Below, one piece after another: positions 50,464 through 58,784 of a stretch of DNA of 64,000 nucleotides. The position numbers were made by a program, and so were the translations under genes. Under the pieces are notes generated by a model, which was not told the DNA's origin, ran no database searches, and was given only the letters and a program-made list of their open reading frames with translations. The stretch covers positions 434,001 to 498,000 of the forward strand of contig CP015195.1 of assembly GCA_012221805.1 (NCBI GenBank), given 5' to 3'. The DNA comes from Pasteurellaceae bacterium RH1A. Lineage in GTDB: Bacteria; Pseudomonadota; Gammaproteobacteria; Enterobacterales; Pasteurellaceae. The number at the start of each line of letters is the position of its first letter. Position 1 is the first letter of the stretch.

Positions 50464-51414
50464 TTAACGCCCCTCTTTTTGGCCCATTTTGAGCAACATA
50501 AGTTTAGAAATACAGAGCACCACAAAGGTAATAATAAAGAGGATTAAACCTAGGTAAAGCAGGGAGGACAGGTGCATTGGATCGACCGCCTCGGCAAATT
50601 CATTGGCCAGGGCAGAGGTAATGGACACGCCCGAGTTGTTGAGGCTGGCACTGATGTTGAAGGTGTTGCCGATAATAAAGGTCACGGCCATGGTTTCGCC
50701 CAAGGCACGGCCCAGGCCTAAAATAATGCCGCCGACCACGCCCGCCTTGGTGTAAGGCAGAACGATATGGCGAATAACCTCCCAGCGGGTGCTGCCCAGG
50801 CCGTAAGCCGATTCTTTGAGCATTGGCGGGGTGACTTCAAACACATCCCGCATCACCGAGGCGATAAAAGGGATAATCATAATGGCCAAGATCAGGCCTG
50901 CTGGAAACAACCCAATCCCCATCGGAATGCCTTGGAAAAGCACGCCAATCAGCGGAATATGGCCGAATTGTTCAATCATAAAGGGCTGGATGGTTTCCGA
51001 GAAAATAGGCGCAAAAACGAACAAGCCCCACATACCGTAGATGATAGAAGGAATACCAGCCAAGAGTTCCACCGCAATACTAAGCGGGCGGCGCAGGAAG
51101 GTTGGGCAGAGTTCGGTTAAGAAAATGGCAATGCCAAAACTGACTGGCACGGCAATAAGCAGGGCGATGGCGGAGGTGACTAGTGTGCCGTAAATGGGCG
51201 CCAGCGCACCGTAATTACCCTGCACCGTGTCCCAATCGCTGGAGGTAAAAAAGCCAAAGCCGAACTGCTGCATACTTGGCATGGCCCCGATGATAAGCGA
51301 AACCAAGATGCCACTTAGGCTGATAAGCACTAAAAAGGCAAAGAGGCGGGTGGTGTTGATAAACAGCAGATCCCACAGGGCTTGGCGCTTTAGTTGATGA
51401 TGAAGTTTGTCCAT
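50464..51414 (-). CDS. pstC: phosphate ABC transporter permease PstC
   Basis: 316 residues, six membrane segments, coupling loop [21 protein letters not shown]. Pairs with PstA in the inner membrane. A family B repeat separates it from pstS, as stem-loops often do where the binding protein must be made in excess. Confidence 0.97.
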   Translation of the reverse strand: MDKLHHQLKRQALWDLLFINTTRLFAFLVLISLSGILVSLIIGAMPSMQQFGFGFFTSSDWDTVQGNYGALAPIYGTLVTSAIALLIAVPVSFGIAIFLTELCPTFLRRPLSIAVELLAGIPSIIYGMWGLFVFAPIFSETIQPFMIEQFGHIPLIGVLFQGIPMGIGLFPAGLILAIMIIPFIASVMRDVFEVTPPMLKESAYGLGSTRWEVIRHIVLPYTKAGVVGGIILGLGRALGETMAVTFIIGNTFNISASLNNSGVSITSALANEFAEAVDPMHLSSLLYLGLILFIITFVVLCISKLMLLKMGQKEGR

Positions 51415-51462
51415 ATTTGCAACTTTTTTGAAGAAACTAACCGCTTGTGATTAGCTGAACTT

Positions 51463-51527
51463 GATAGCGCCAGCGTCCTCGCTGGTGCTAATACGTTTGA
51501 GGCACCAGCGAGGACGCTGGCGCCATC
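51463..51527. repeat. GCGCCAGCG palindromic repeat, family B copy 3
   Basis: Arms identical to copy 1 at 13423 (GCGCCAGCGTCCTCGCTGG and mirror) but a different central segment. Lies between pstS and pstC and could stabilise the pstS message or dampen read-through. Confidence 0.87.
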
Positions 51528-51538
51528 TTTACAAGAAC

Positions 51539-52576
51539 TTAATAAACCTTCTGCCCCTTGTCGTCGGCGATTTGTTTCCACTCATCACGCACAAGGTTTT
51601 TCACGCTGTCTGGCAGAGGTACATAGTCCAATTTCTGGGCTTGTTCGTTGCCCTTATTGTAGGCCCAATCGAAGAAGTTGAGCACGGTTTTGGTGTTTTC
51701 TGCCTTAATAGCGGTTTTCGGCACCAAGATAAAGGTGGCGGCGGCTAATGGCCAGGCCTCTTCAGCAGGTTGGTTGGTTAGCACCAGGCTAAAGCCCTTC
51801 ACGCCCTTCCAGTCCACATTGGCAGCAGCCGCAAAGCTGGCTTGTGATGGTTGAACAAACTTGCCGGCCTTGTTTTGCAGTTGAACGTGGGACATGGCAT
51901 TTTGTTTGGCATAGGCATATTCCACATAGCCGATGGAGTTTTTCACACGGTTTACATAAATAGACACACCCTCGTTACCCTTGCCTGCGGCACCCGTGGC
52001 AGAGGTGGCCCATTTCACCGTGTTGGCCGCACCTACTTGGTCTTTCCAAGCTGGGGAAACCTGGCTGAGATAGGTGGTGAAAATAAAAGTGGTGCCGGAG
52101 CCGTCAGAACGGAAAACGGTGGTGATTGGGGCATCTGGCAGTTTCAGATCTGGGTTGAGGGCGGCGATTTTGCCATCATTCCAGCGGGTGATCTTGCCCA
52201 GGTAAATTTCAGCCAAGAGTTCGCCGGTCAGCTTTAACTCGCCTGGCTTAATGCCTTCGACATTGACCACTGGCACCACGCCGCCAATCACGGTTGGGAA
52301 TTGAACAAGGTTATTTTTCTCTAAATCTTCACTTTTCATTGGGGAGTCAGTCGCCCCGAAGTCCACAGTTTTGGAGACGATTTGCTTCACGCCACCTGAT
52401 GAACCGATAGACTGATAATTCACACGATTGCCTGTTTCTGCTTGGAAGCTCTGCGCCCACTGGACATAAATCGGTTGTGGGAAAGAAGCACCCGCACCTG
52501 TGACATCAACTGCCTTGGCAGTGGTGGTAAGGGCAAGGCCTGCAAGGAAAGCAATACTTAATTGACGAAGTTTCAT
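51539..52576 (-). CDS. pstS: phosphate-binding protein PstS
   Basis: 345 residues. Signal peptide MKLRQLSIAFLAGLALTTTAKA, then VTGAGASFPQPIYVQW, the phosphate-binding DSPMKSEDL and the FRSDGSGTTFIFTTYLSQ loop. Periplasmic receptor for the PstCAB importer. A Pho box lies directly upstream at 52634. Confidence 0.98.
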   Translation of the reverse strand: MKLRQLSIAFLAGLALTTTAKAVDVTGAGASFPQPIYVQWAQSFQAETGNRVNYQSIGSSGGVKQIVSKTVDFGATDSPMKSEDLEKNNLVQFPTVIGGVVPVVNVEGIKPGELKLTGELLAEIYLGKITRWNDGKIAALNPDLKLPDAPITTVFRSDGSGTTFIFTTYLSQVSPAWKDQVGAANTVKWATSATGAAGKGNEGVSIYVNRVKNSIGYVEYAYAKQNAMSHVQLQNKAGKFVQPSQASFAAAANVDWKGVKGFSLVLTNQPAEEAWPLAAATFILVPKTAIKAENTKTVLNFFDWAYNKGNEQAQKLDYVPLPDSVKNLVRDEWKQIADDKGQKVY

Positions 52577-52633
52577 AGGTTTTCTCCTGATTGTTTGGCT
52601 GATTTTTCAGCCTCTACAAGATAACAAATCAAT

Positions 52634-52651
52634 ATTACAGAAAGATGACAG
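52634..52651 (-). promoter_or_regulatory. Pho box of pstS
   Basis: ATTACAGAAAGATGACAG on the plus strand; on the minus strand CTGTCATCTTTCTGTAAT, two direct CTGTnAT repeats with a four-base spacer. About 58 bases upstream of the pstS ATG. Confidence 0.8.
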
Positions 52652-52668
52652 TTTGAAATATTTCTGTT

Positions 52669-53367
52669 TTAAGCCAAATCTTGTTTGAGCTGGTCTAACT
52701 GCTTGTGGCGAATATCCACGCCCCGCACCAGATAAACCACGTGCTCGGCCACGTTTTTGGCGTGATCGCCAATGCGTTCAATGGCCTTGTTGATCATCAT
52801 TACATCAATCCAGGTGCTGATGCTGCGAGGATCTTCAATCATATAGCTGATGAGAATGCGGGCTTGGTTACGGTAGTCGGTGTCAAGTTTGTGATCGGCC
52901 TCGGCAATTTCCAGCACGGCGGTTTCGTCTAGGCGGGCAAAGGCATCCAAGGCACGGCGCAGCATTTGCACGGTCATCTCGATTAGGCGGTGGGTGTCGT
53001 AAAGGCCAGTGGTAGAAATGCGGTTGTTTTGCAGGAGATCGTGGAGGTATTGGGCGATTTTTTTCAGTTCATCGCCAATCCGCTCCAAGTCCACAATCAC
53101 ACGGCTGACCGCCAACACAAAACGCAAATCGCCTGCGGCAGGCTGGCGGCGGGCGATGATGGTTTGGCAATGGTCGTCAATTTGGACTTCAAAATCGTTG
53201 ATGATACGGTCAGCCTCAATTACATCGGCTAAAAAACCGACTGAACCCTGGTTAAGGGACTGCTGAACCCGCTCTAATTGTTGCTCAACCAAGCCGCCCA
53301 TTTGCATGACTTCGCTGCGGACACTTTCGAGTTCTTGGTTGAAATGAGATGAAATATGTTTTGCCAT
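52669..53367 (-). CDS. phoU: phosphate-transport regulator PhoU
   Basis: 232 residues, all-helical, with the two metal-binding E/D-rich repeats (residues around EADRIINDFEVQID and EADHKLDTDYRN). It links PstSCAB to PhoR and lowers the pho response under high phosphate. Unusually it is the first gene of the block (phoU-pstSCAB-phoBR), and it has its own Pho box. Confidence 0.96.
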   Translation of the reverse strand: MAKHISSHFNQELESVRSEVMQMGGLVEQQLERVQQSLNQGSVGFLADVIEADRIINDFEVQIDDHCQTIIARRQPAAGDLRFVLAVSRVIVDLERIGDELKKIAQYLHDLLQNNRISTTGLYDTHRLIEMTVQMLRRALDAFARLDETAVLEIAEADHKLDTDYRNQARILISYMIEDPRSISTWIDVMMINKAIERIGDHAKNVAEHVVYLVRGVDIRHKQLDQLKQDLA

Positions 53368-53407
53368 AAATGCTCCTTAAAAAGTAGGAGCAGTGTAGCA
53401 GATAAAT

Positions 53408-53425
53408 GTGACAGAAATATGACAG
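53408..53425 (-). promoter_or_regulatory. Pho box of phoU
   Basis: Plus strand GTGACAGAAATATGACAG; minus strand CTGTCATATTTCTGTCAC. Both halves match the CTGTCAT/CTGTCA consensus. 41 bases upstream of the phoU ATG. Confidence 0.85.
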
Positions 53426-53441
53426 AGTGAAATATATTGAG

Positions 53442-53463
53442 GTAGGGTGCGGTTTACCGCACC
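53442..53463. terminator. GTAGGG-type hairpin at the end of tmk
   Basis: GTAGGGTGCGG-TTTA-CCGCACC: a REP-like hairpin with GTAG at its base, just downstream of tmk; it would end tmk transcription before the phoU promoter. Confidence 0.65.
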
Positions 53464-53466
53464 GTT

Positions 53467-54093
53467 TTACGCTTGATTAGCCAACCAGCCCTCAACCTCT
53501 TCCCGAATTTGTTGAGAAACCAGCCCAATGGGTTGTGCGGCATCAATCAAAATGGCCTTGGGATTGGCCTCAACCAAGGCCAAATAACGGGCTCGGGTGC
53601 GGTGGAAGAAATCGATATGCTGCTGTTCAATCCGATCCAGCGCCCCTCGGCCCTTGGCTCGTTCCAAACCAATAGCAGGATCTAAGTCCAAATAGAGGGT
53701 AAGATCAGGCTCAAAGCCATCTAGAATAACTGATCCAATTTGCTCTACCAAGGCTTGTAGCCCCCGTCCTCCGCCCTGATAGGCCTGGCTGGAGAGATCG
53801 TGCCTGTCGCCAATTACCCACTTGCCTGAAGCTAAAGCAGGTTGGATGACGGTTTCAACCAACTGAGTACGGGCAGCATACATCATCAGGACTTCAGCCT
53901 TGTCGGTGGTGTGTTCCCCATCCTTGCCCTCCTTCCAAAGGCTGCGAAGTACCTCCGCAATGGGCGTGCCGCCTGGTTCACGGGTGGTAATAAAGTCGAT
54001 TTTGTGAGCTTCTAGCACCTGGCTAACCACTCGCACCGCATTGCTCTTGCCGGCCCCTTCCAGGCCCTCAATCGTGATAAATTTTCCCTTCAT
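53467..54093 (-). CDS. tmk: thymidylate kinase
   Basis: 208 residues. P-loop in [15 protein letters not shown], the DR(H/Y) motif in [20 protein letters not shown], and the thymidine-site [14 protein letters not shown]. Phosphorylates dTMP to dTDP. Its ATG overlaps the mltG stop (TAATG), so the two are translationally coupled. Confidence 0.97.
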   Translation of the reverse strand: MKGKFITIEGLEGAGKSNAVRVVSQVLEAHKIDFITTREPGGTPIAEVLRSLWKEGKDGEHTTDKAEVLMMYAARTQLVETVIQPALASGKWVIGDRHDLSSQAYQGGGRGLQALVEQIGSVILDGFEPDLTLYLDLDPAIGLERAKGRGALDRIEQQHIDFFHRTRARYLALVEANPKAILIDAAQPIGLVSQQIREEVEGWLANQA

Positions 54094-55121
54094 TATTTTG
54101 CCTTATTGTTTTCTCGGTACCATTTTAAATAGGCCTGCACCGCCCGATTATGTTCGGCCAAGGTGCGGCTAAACTTGTGCCCACCCGTGCCATCTGCCAC
54201 AAAGTAGAGGAAGTCGGTTTGGGCAGGCTGGGCCACAGCCTGAATAGAAGCCGCACTAGGCATGGCAATAGGGGTTGGCGGCAGGCCGTCAATCACATAA
54301 GTGTTATAAGCCGTGGCCTCTTGTAAATCTTTTTTACGGATATTGCCATCATAGCGGTCGCCCATGCCATAAATAACTGTTGGATCGGTCTGTAATTTCA
54401 TTTTGAGTCTCAAGCGGTTAATAAAAACTGAAGCCACCTGTGCCCGCTCGTGAGCCAAGCCTGTCTCCTTCTCCACAATGGAGGCCAGGATCAGCATTTC
54501 ATAAGGGTTGGCCAGTGGCAGATTGTCTGCCCGCTTGGCCCAGGCCTCTTCTAGGGTTTTAAGTTGCTTTTGGTAGGCCCGTTTAAGCAGGGCCAGATCG
54601 CTGGTATGGGGCACATAGCTGTAGGTGTCAGGGGCTAGCCAACCTTCGATTTTTTCATGGGCAATGCCCAGGGCTTTTGCAAGTTCTGCCTCCGATCTGC
54701 CCGCTTGGGTTTGATCTAAATAAGGGGCCTTGGCCAGCTGTTCCTGCCAATTTTTGAAGGTTCTGCCTTCAATAAACTGGACGGACAGTTGCACTTCCTT
54801 GCCGCTGTTTAAATGCGCCAAGAGATCCTGGACGGTCTGGATATTGTCCAAGGAATAAACACCGGCACGGAACTTGCTGTATTCAGGTTTGAGGCGGATA
54901 AAGTAGGGCAACCAATCGCTATGTTCTTTAATAATGCCTTTTTCAGCTAGAAGATTGGCTAATTTAAGGCTGGATGTGCCTTTTTCGACCACAAGAAATT
55001 TATCTTCAGGAGGGTAAACTATTTGTTGGCCAAAGGCCTCAAGTTTTTGGTAGGCATAAAAACCAAATCCTGCAAGTAAGAGCAGCAGGGTAAAAAAGAA
55101 GGAAAGAAGTTTTTTTAGCAT
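54093..55121 (-). CDS. mltG: endolytic murein transglycosylase MltG
   Basis: 342 residues with a single N-terminal membrane anchor ([21 protein letters not shown]). The YceG domain has the catalytic Glu in [20 protein letters not shown] and the conserved [12 protein letters not shown] and [12 protein letters not shown]. Cleaves nascent glycan strands to set their length. A USS core CAAGCGGT lies inside the gene at 54413. Upstream of tmk. Confidence 0.96.
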   Translation of the reverse strand: MLKKLLSFFFTLLLLLAGFGFYAYQKLEAFGQQIVYPPEDKFLVVEKGTSSLKLANLLAEKGIIKEHSDWLPYFIRLKPEYSKFRAGVYSLDNIQTVQDLLAHLNSGKEVQLSVQFIEGRTFKNWQEQLAKAPYLDQTQAGRSEAELAKALGIAHEKIEGWLAPDTYSYVPHTSDLALLKRAYQKQLKTLEEAWAKRADNLPLANPYEMLILASIVEKETGLAHERAQVASVFINRLRLKMKLQTDPTVIYGMGDRYDGNIRKKDLQEATAYNTYVIDGLPPTPIAMPSAASIQAVAQPAQTDFLYFVADGTGGHKFSRTLAEHNRAVQAYLKWYRENNKAK

Positions 55122-55214
55122 ATAGGAAAAATCATTAGAAGATTAGGCTTTCACTATAACAAACAAGCGGGGAAATTTTTAGAATTTTTTACAAAATAAG
55201 GCTAGGGATTGAGC

Positions 55215-55290
55215 TGGTGGGTCGTGAAGGGCTCGAACCTTCGACCTACGGATTAAGAGTCCGCTACTCTACCAACTGAGTTAACGACCC
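55215..55290 (-). tRNA. tRNA-Lys (CTT)
   Basis: 76 bases with CCA. Anticodon stem GCGGA/TCCGT, loop CTCTTAA, hence anticodon CTT. It differs from the three TTT copies at this base and in the D arm, T arm (GTTCGAGCC) and variable region. Confidence 0.93.
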
Positions 55291-55306
55291 GAGAGAGTAG
55301 TTTAAA

Positions 55307-55382
55307 TGGTGGGTCGTGAAGGATTCGAACCTTCGACCAACGGATTAAAAGTCCGCTGCTCTACCGACTGAGCTAACGACCC
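55307..55382 (-). tRNA. tRNA-Lys (TTT) copy 3
   Basis: 76 bases with CCA, loop CTTTTAA, anticodon TTT. Identical to the two copies to its right. Confidence 0.97.
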
Positions 55383-55401
55383 TAAAAGGGAATTTCTAAA
55401 G

Positions 55402-55477
55402 TGGTGGGTCGTGAAGGATTCGAACCTTCGACCAACGGATTAAAAGTCCGCTGCTCTACCGACTGAGCTAACGACCC
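55402..55477 (-). tRNA. tRNA-Lys (TTT) copy 2
   Basis: 76 bases with CCA, anticodon TTT, identical to its neighbours; spacer of 19-22 bases. Confidence 0.97.
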
Positions 55478-55499
55478 TTTAGAAAGGCTCGCAATTAAG

Positions 55500-55575
55500 T
55501 GGTGGGTCGTGAAGGATTCGAACCTTCGACCAACGGATTAAAAGTCCGCTGCTCTACCGACTGAGCTAACGACCC
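55500..55575 (-). tRNA. tRNA-Lys (TTT) copy 1
   Basis: 76 bases with CCA, anticodon TTT. First gene behind the promoter at 55597-55624. Confidence 0.97.
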
Positions 55576-55596
55576 TTAATTGCGTAACGGAGGCAT

Positions 55597-55624
55597 ATAA
55601 TACGGATTTTTAGGCCTTAAGCAA
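55597..55624 (-). promoter_or_regulatory. promoter of the tRNA-Lys cluster
   Basis: Minus strand TTGCTT (55619-55624), 16 bases, TATTAT (55597-55602), 21 bases before the first tRNA. Confidence 0.65.
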
Positions 55625-55735
55625 CCTTTTTTTATGGAAATCCGTTTGATTGCATAGTTTGCAAGCGATTTGGTTGGATAAGAGGGTTTTCGTGCTATGG
55701 GGTATTTTGCCTCTAAACAAATTTTAGTCTATTCC

Positions 55736-55764
55736 TTGACTTTATAGGCTAATTTCAGTATTTT
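55736..55764 (+). promoter_or_regulatory. promoter of the ToxI antitoxin RNA
   Basis: TTGACT (55736-55741), 17 bases, TATTTT (55759-55764). The predicted start falls at the first antitoxin repeat. Confidence 0.7.
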
Positions 55765-55771
55765 TAATCCC

Positions 55772-55876
55772 AGTGGAGATTCGCTACCAGAAGTGCGAGA
55801 CTTAAAAGTGGAGATTCGCTGCCAGAAGTGCGAGACTTAAAAGAGGTGCTTCGCTGCCTTAATGCGAGCTTTAAAA
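55772..55876 (+). ncRNA. toxI: ToxI-type antitoxin RNA: three 35-base tandem repeats
   Basis: Units at 55772, 55807 and 55842, each 35 bases; units 1 and 2 differ at one base (CTACC versus CTGCC), unit 3 is more divergent. Within each unit two interlocked pairings are possible, as in an H-type pseudoknot: TGG with CCA (AGG with CCT in unit 3), crossed by CGC with GCG. This layout of promoter, short tandem repeats, terminator and ToxN gene is that of type III toxin-antitoxin loci. There the toxin cuts the repeat RNA into units that then wrap and inhibit it. Unit length and motif (GATTCGCTACC, AGTGCGAG) resemble the 36-base repeat known from Pectobacterium. Confidence 0.88.
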
Positions 55877-55881
55877 ATAAC

Positions 55882-55906
55882 AAAAGAGAGCATAATGCTC
55901 TCTTTT
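55882..55906 (+). terminator. terminator between toxI and toxN
   Basis: AAAAGAGAGC and GCTCTCTTTT pair around ATAAT, followed by TTTTG. In type III loci this leaky terminator sets the ratio of antitoxin RNA to toxin mRNA. Confidence 0.88.
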
Positions 55907-55919
55907 GTCATATATAGAA

Positions 55920-56423
55920 ATGAGAAAGAGAAATTTAAAGCTGTATCATATAAATGGAGATTATGTTAATTACCTCAAATCATTCGATAGTCATGTTCAA
56001 CATAACTATGATAGTGAAAGGAATCAAAAACCTTATGTAGGTATTGTCTTAAGCGTGAACGGTAAGCACTATTTTGCTCCTCTTACTTCACCGAAAGAAA
56101 AACACCTTAAGATAAAAAACTCAGATCCTACAACCTTTAAAATTAAAGATAATACTAAATTTTATGGTTCAGTCTTGCTGAACAATATGATACCTGTGAA
56201 AACCTGCCATTTAATTGCCTTTGATATTTCTGAGATTAAGGACCTAAATTATAAGAATCTTCTCAACAGAGAATACCAAATTATTTCAAAAAATGAAACT
56301 CTTATTAGAGCTAAAGCAAACACGTTATACAATTCCGTGATTTCTAAATCTAATGCTTATTTTTGCAAGGTTTCGTGTGATTTTCAGCAATTAGAAATCG
56401 CTTGTGATCATTATTCAGAGTAA
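55920..56423 (+). CDS. toxN: ToxN/AbiQ-family endoribonuclease toxin (type III)
   Basis: 167 residues. The N-terminal part, LKLYHINGDYVNYLKSFDSHV, and PYVGIVLSVNGKHYFAPLTSP, then KEKHLKIKNS, match the ToxN/AbiQ family. The family's conserved Tyr, the Ser/Pro of the APLTSPK segment and the adjacent Lys lie at the active site. MIPVKTCHLIAFDI and the following segment are the expected second half. Length fits (family about 170). ATG at 55920 is the best start but has a weak ribosome site. Known members cut mRNA at A-rich sites and give phage abortive infection. The gene is much more AT-rich than its neighbours, a sign of transfer. Confidence 0.88.
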   Translation: MRKRNLKLYHINGDYVNYLKSFDSHVQHNYDSERNQKPYVGIVLSVNGKHYFAPLTSPKEKHLKIKNSDPTTFKIKDNTKFYGSVLLNNMIPVKTCHLIAFDISEIKDLNYKNLLNREYQIISKNETLIRAKANTLYNSVISKSNAYFCKVSCDFQQLEIACDHYSE

Positions 56424-56498
56424 GTTCTAGAAAAGCCTCTGCCTCGCTATAGTGGAATATCTATGATTAAAAATAAGGCGCACAATATCAGGGGGAGT

Positions 56499-56870
56499 AT
56501 GAAATTAGTTTTTGACTGTTATCTTAAAGATAACAATTTGGAACCAACTTGTTATTCTTTAGAAGAAAACGAACTTAATCCTTTAACTGGCTATCTGACA
56601 GATACCACAGGGGGAAGCTATGGAGAGTATTTGAAGTTTCTAAAAAAATCTTTAGATATATTAAATGATGATGAAAAAGATATTGACATCTCATCAAACT
56701 CATGGGGAGTTAATGTCTTTGATACATATGTGGAAATATATTTTTTGTACGATGAAAACAATGAAAACTATAAATTAAAGATGAACAAATTCGCTTTTTC
56801 AAGCATTATAAATGAATGGATTTTATTTTTACAAGAAAAAGGATTTGATACTAATCCCATCCAAGATTAA
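56499..56870 (+). CDS. unidentified small acidic protein beside the ToxIN locus
   Basis: 123 residues from ATG 56499, which has a perfect GGGGGAG in front; an upstream ATG at 56463 has none. The sequence MKLVFDCYLKDNN, then SSNSWGVNVFDTYVEIYFLYDE and a closing helix (INEWILFLQEKGF) is acidic and soluble. The shape reminds me of small immunity proteins of polymorphic toxins, but I cannot name a family and no partner toxin is visible. AT-rich like toxN. A REP-like hairpin follows. Confidence 0.65.
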   Translation: MKLVFDCYLKDNNLEPTCYSLEENELNPLTGYLTDTTGGSYGEYLKFLKKSLDILNDDEKDIDISSNSWGVNVFDTYVEIYFLYDENNENYKLKMNKFAFSSIINEWILFLQEKGFDTNPIQD

Positions 56871-56873
56871 AAA

Positions 56874-56897
56874 GGGGCGAATATAATTCGCCCCTAC
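56874..56897. terminator. GGGGCGAAT palindrome between the island and dapD
   Basis: GGGGCGAAT-ata-ATTCGCCCC followed by TAC, so on the minus strand it begins GTAGGGGCGAAT, the pattern of a widespread REP-like element. It lies between convergent genes and can end both. Confidence 0.75.
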
Positions 56898-56900
56898 AAA

Positions 56901-57725
56901 TTACTCATCAATCGAACGTAAAAGTTCGTTAATGCCCACCTTACCACGGGTTTTGGCATCCACTTTTTTCACGATAACCGCACAGTAGAGGTTGTACTTA
57001 CCGCATTTAGACGGCAGGCTGCCTGATACCACAACCGATCCCGCTGGCACACGGCCGTAGTGGATTTCGCCGGTTTCACGGTCGTAGATCTTGGTGGATT
57101 GGCCGATGAACACGCCCATGGAAATGACCGAACCTTCTTCTACGATCACGCCTTCCACGATTTCAGAACGGGCGCCGATAAAGCAGTTGTCTTCGATAAT
57201 GGTCGGGTTGGCCTGGAGTGGCTCTAAAACGCCACCGATGCCCACGCCGCCTGAAAGGTGAACGTTTTTACCGATTTGAGCACAAGAACCCACGGTGGCC
57301 CAGGTGTCCACCATGGTGCCTTCGTCCACATAGGCACCAATGTTGACATAAGATGGCATAAGCACGGTATTTTTGGCAATGTAGGCCCCTTGGCGAACTG
57401 TGGCAGATGGCACGACACGGAAGCCTTCTTCTTTGAAACGGGCTTCATCGTAGGCAGCAAATTTAAGCGGAACCTTGTCGTAGTAGTTGGTTTCTGCCCC
57501 ATCAATGATTTGGTTGTCACGGATACGGAAGGAGAGCAGCACCGCCTTTTTCAGCCATTGGTGAACCACCCAGTCGCCACCCACTTTTTCGGCCACACGC
57601 AGCTCGCCGCTGTCTAGTTTGAGCACGGCTTCTTCAATGGCAGCTTTGGTCGCAGCATCAACCGTATTTGGAGTAATGTCTGCACGGATTTCCCATGCAG
57701 CTTCGATGATAGATTGTAAAGACAT
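56901..57725 (-). CDS. dapD: tetrahydrodipicolinate N-succinyltransferase
   Basis: 274 residues, exactly the E. coli length; succinyl branch of lysine and meso-diaminopimelate synthesis. N-terminal helical domain, then the left-handed beta-helix with hexapeptide repeats ([38 protein letters not shown]), then the C-terminal [19 protein letters not shown]. Start is ATG at 57725 ([12 protein letters not shown]). Monocistronic. Confidence 0.98.
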   Translation of the reverse strand: MSLQSIIEAAWEIRADITPNTVDAATKAAIEEAVLKLDSGELRVAEKVGGDWVVHQWLKKAVLLSFRIRDNQIIDGAETNYYDKVPLKFAAYDEARFKEEGFRVVPSATVRQGAYIAKNTVLMPSYVNIGAYVDEGTMVDTWATVGSCAQIGKNVHLSGGVGIGGVLEPLQANPTIIEDNCFIGARSEIVEGVIVEEGSVISMGVFIGQSTKIYDRETGEIHYGRVPAGSVVVSGSLPSKCGKYNLYCAVIVKKVDAKTRGKVGINELLRSIDE

Positions 57726-57877
57726 TTGAACTTCCTTTTGGGTATAAAAAAATGATGGACTTTTTAACACACAACAGCGATCATTTCTAGCTATTTATGC
57801 AAGCGGTAGATTTTGTCAGAAAATTTGCAAAAAAACGACTAATTTATACCCCTTGTTGAGCTGATAGAGAGAAAAAC

Positions 57878-58192
57878 ATGACAACAAAATTAACTCCCGA
57901 TGAAGCCATTGATCTGGCTTACGATATTTTCTTAGAAATGGCCGGCGAAAATCTGGATCCTGCCGATATTTTGCTCTTTAACCTGCAATTTGAAGACCGT
58001 GGTGCGGTGGAAATGGTGGAAACCAGTGAGGACTGGGATCAGGAAATCGGCACCCTGATTGACCCTGAGGCCTTCGCCGAGGTTTGGGTGGGCTTGGTTA
58101 ATGATGAGGATGTGATGGACGATGTCTTCGCCCGCTTCCTTATCTCCCACGAGGCGGAAAACCGTGAATATCATGTAATTTGGAAGGAGTAA
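57878..58192 (+). CDS. yciU: HI1450/YciU-family dsDNA-mimic protein
   Basis: 104 residues, extremely acidic (many Asp and Glu, for instance [20 protein letters not shown] and [14 protein letters not shown]). It matches the HI1450/YciU family, whose structure mimics the charge surface of double-stranded DNA and which was reported to bind HU. Its stop is only three bases before the next start. An uptake core GCAAGCGGT lies upstream at 57799. Confidence 0.92.
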   Translation: MTTKLTPDEAIDLAYDIFLEMAGENLDPADILLFNLQFEDRGAVEMVETSEDWDQEIGTLIDPEAFAEVWVGLVNDEDVMDDVFARFLISHEAENREYHVIWKE

Positions 58193-58195
58193 GTG

Positions 58196-58690
58196 ATGGC
58201 TGAAATCAATCAATTCGCCCAAGATTTTCGCAATGCCATGGCTCATTTGTCTTCGGCGGTCAGCATTGTGACCAGCCAAGGCCCTGCCGGCAAGGTGGGC
58301 CTGACGGTTTCCTCGGTCTGTTCGGTGACCGATTCGCCGCCAGCCCTGCTCTTTTGCGTGAACCAGTCCAGCGATCTGCACGACATCATCAAGACCAATG
58401 GCAAGGTCTGCATTAACGTGCTTAACCATGAGCAAGAGGAACTGGCCAAGCACTTTGCTGCCATGCTCAATTCCAGCATGGACGAGCGTTTTTCCTGGGA
58501 TATCTGGAATGAGGGAAAGGACGGCCAGCCCGTTTTAAGAGAAGCGATTTCCGCCCTAGAAGGCCAGATTATCGACAGCCACACAGTGGGCAGCCACAGC
58601 ATTTTTATCGTGCGATTAAGCCAAATTGATGTCGCCCCTAAGCCTGGCTTGGTTTATTTTGGCCGGCAGTTTAAGGCGCTTGAGATCTAG
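58196..58690 (+). CDS. flavin reductase (HpaC-like)
   Basis: 164 residues of the short-chain flavin reductase family: MAHLSSAVSIVTSQGPAG, LTVSSVCSVTDSPPALLFCVN and the C-terminal HSIFIVRLSQIDV with LVYFGRQF. It reduces FMN or FAD with NAD(P)H for a partner oxygenase. HpaC is the closest named member I recall, but no HpaB gene is here, so the partner is unknown. ATG at 58196 follows AAGGAG; GTG three bases earlier is less likely. Confidence 0.87.
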   Translation: MAEINQFAQDFRNAMAHLSSAVSIVTSQGPAGKVGLTVSSVCSVTDSPPALLFCVNQSSDLHDIIKTNGKVCINVLNHEQEELAKHFAAMLNSSMDERFSWDIWNEGKDGQPVLREAISALEGQIIDSHTVGSHSIFIVRLSQIDVAPKPGLVYFGRQFKALEI

Positions 58691-58726
58691 CAAGCGGGTT
58701 GGAAAAGCGGATTTTTTGCAAAAAAG

Positions 58727-58779
58727 AAGCTGGAAGATGATTGGTGAGCTTGTCGAACCATAAATCTTCCAGCTTTTTG
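58727..58779. terminator. long hairpin between the flavin reductase and rsgA
   Basis: AAGCTGGAAGAT (58727-58738) and ATCTTCCAGCTT (58763-58774) with A-rich and T-rich flanks. Bidirectional between convergent genes. Confidence 0.85.
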
Positions 58780-58784
58780 TTTAG

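Noticed and set aside
55772-55876. Reading the tandem repeats as a CRISPR array
   Set aside because: The units abut without spacers, are only three, and precede a ToxN-like gene; no cas genes are present.
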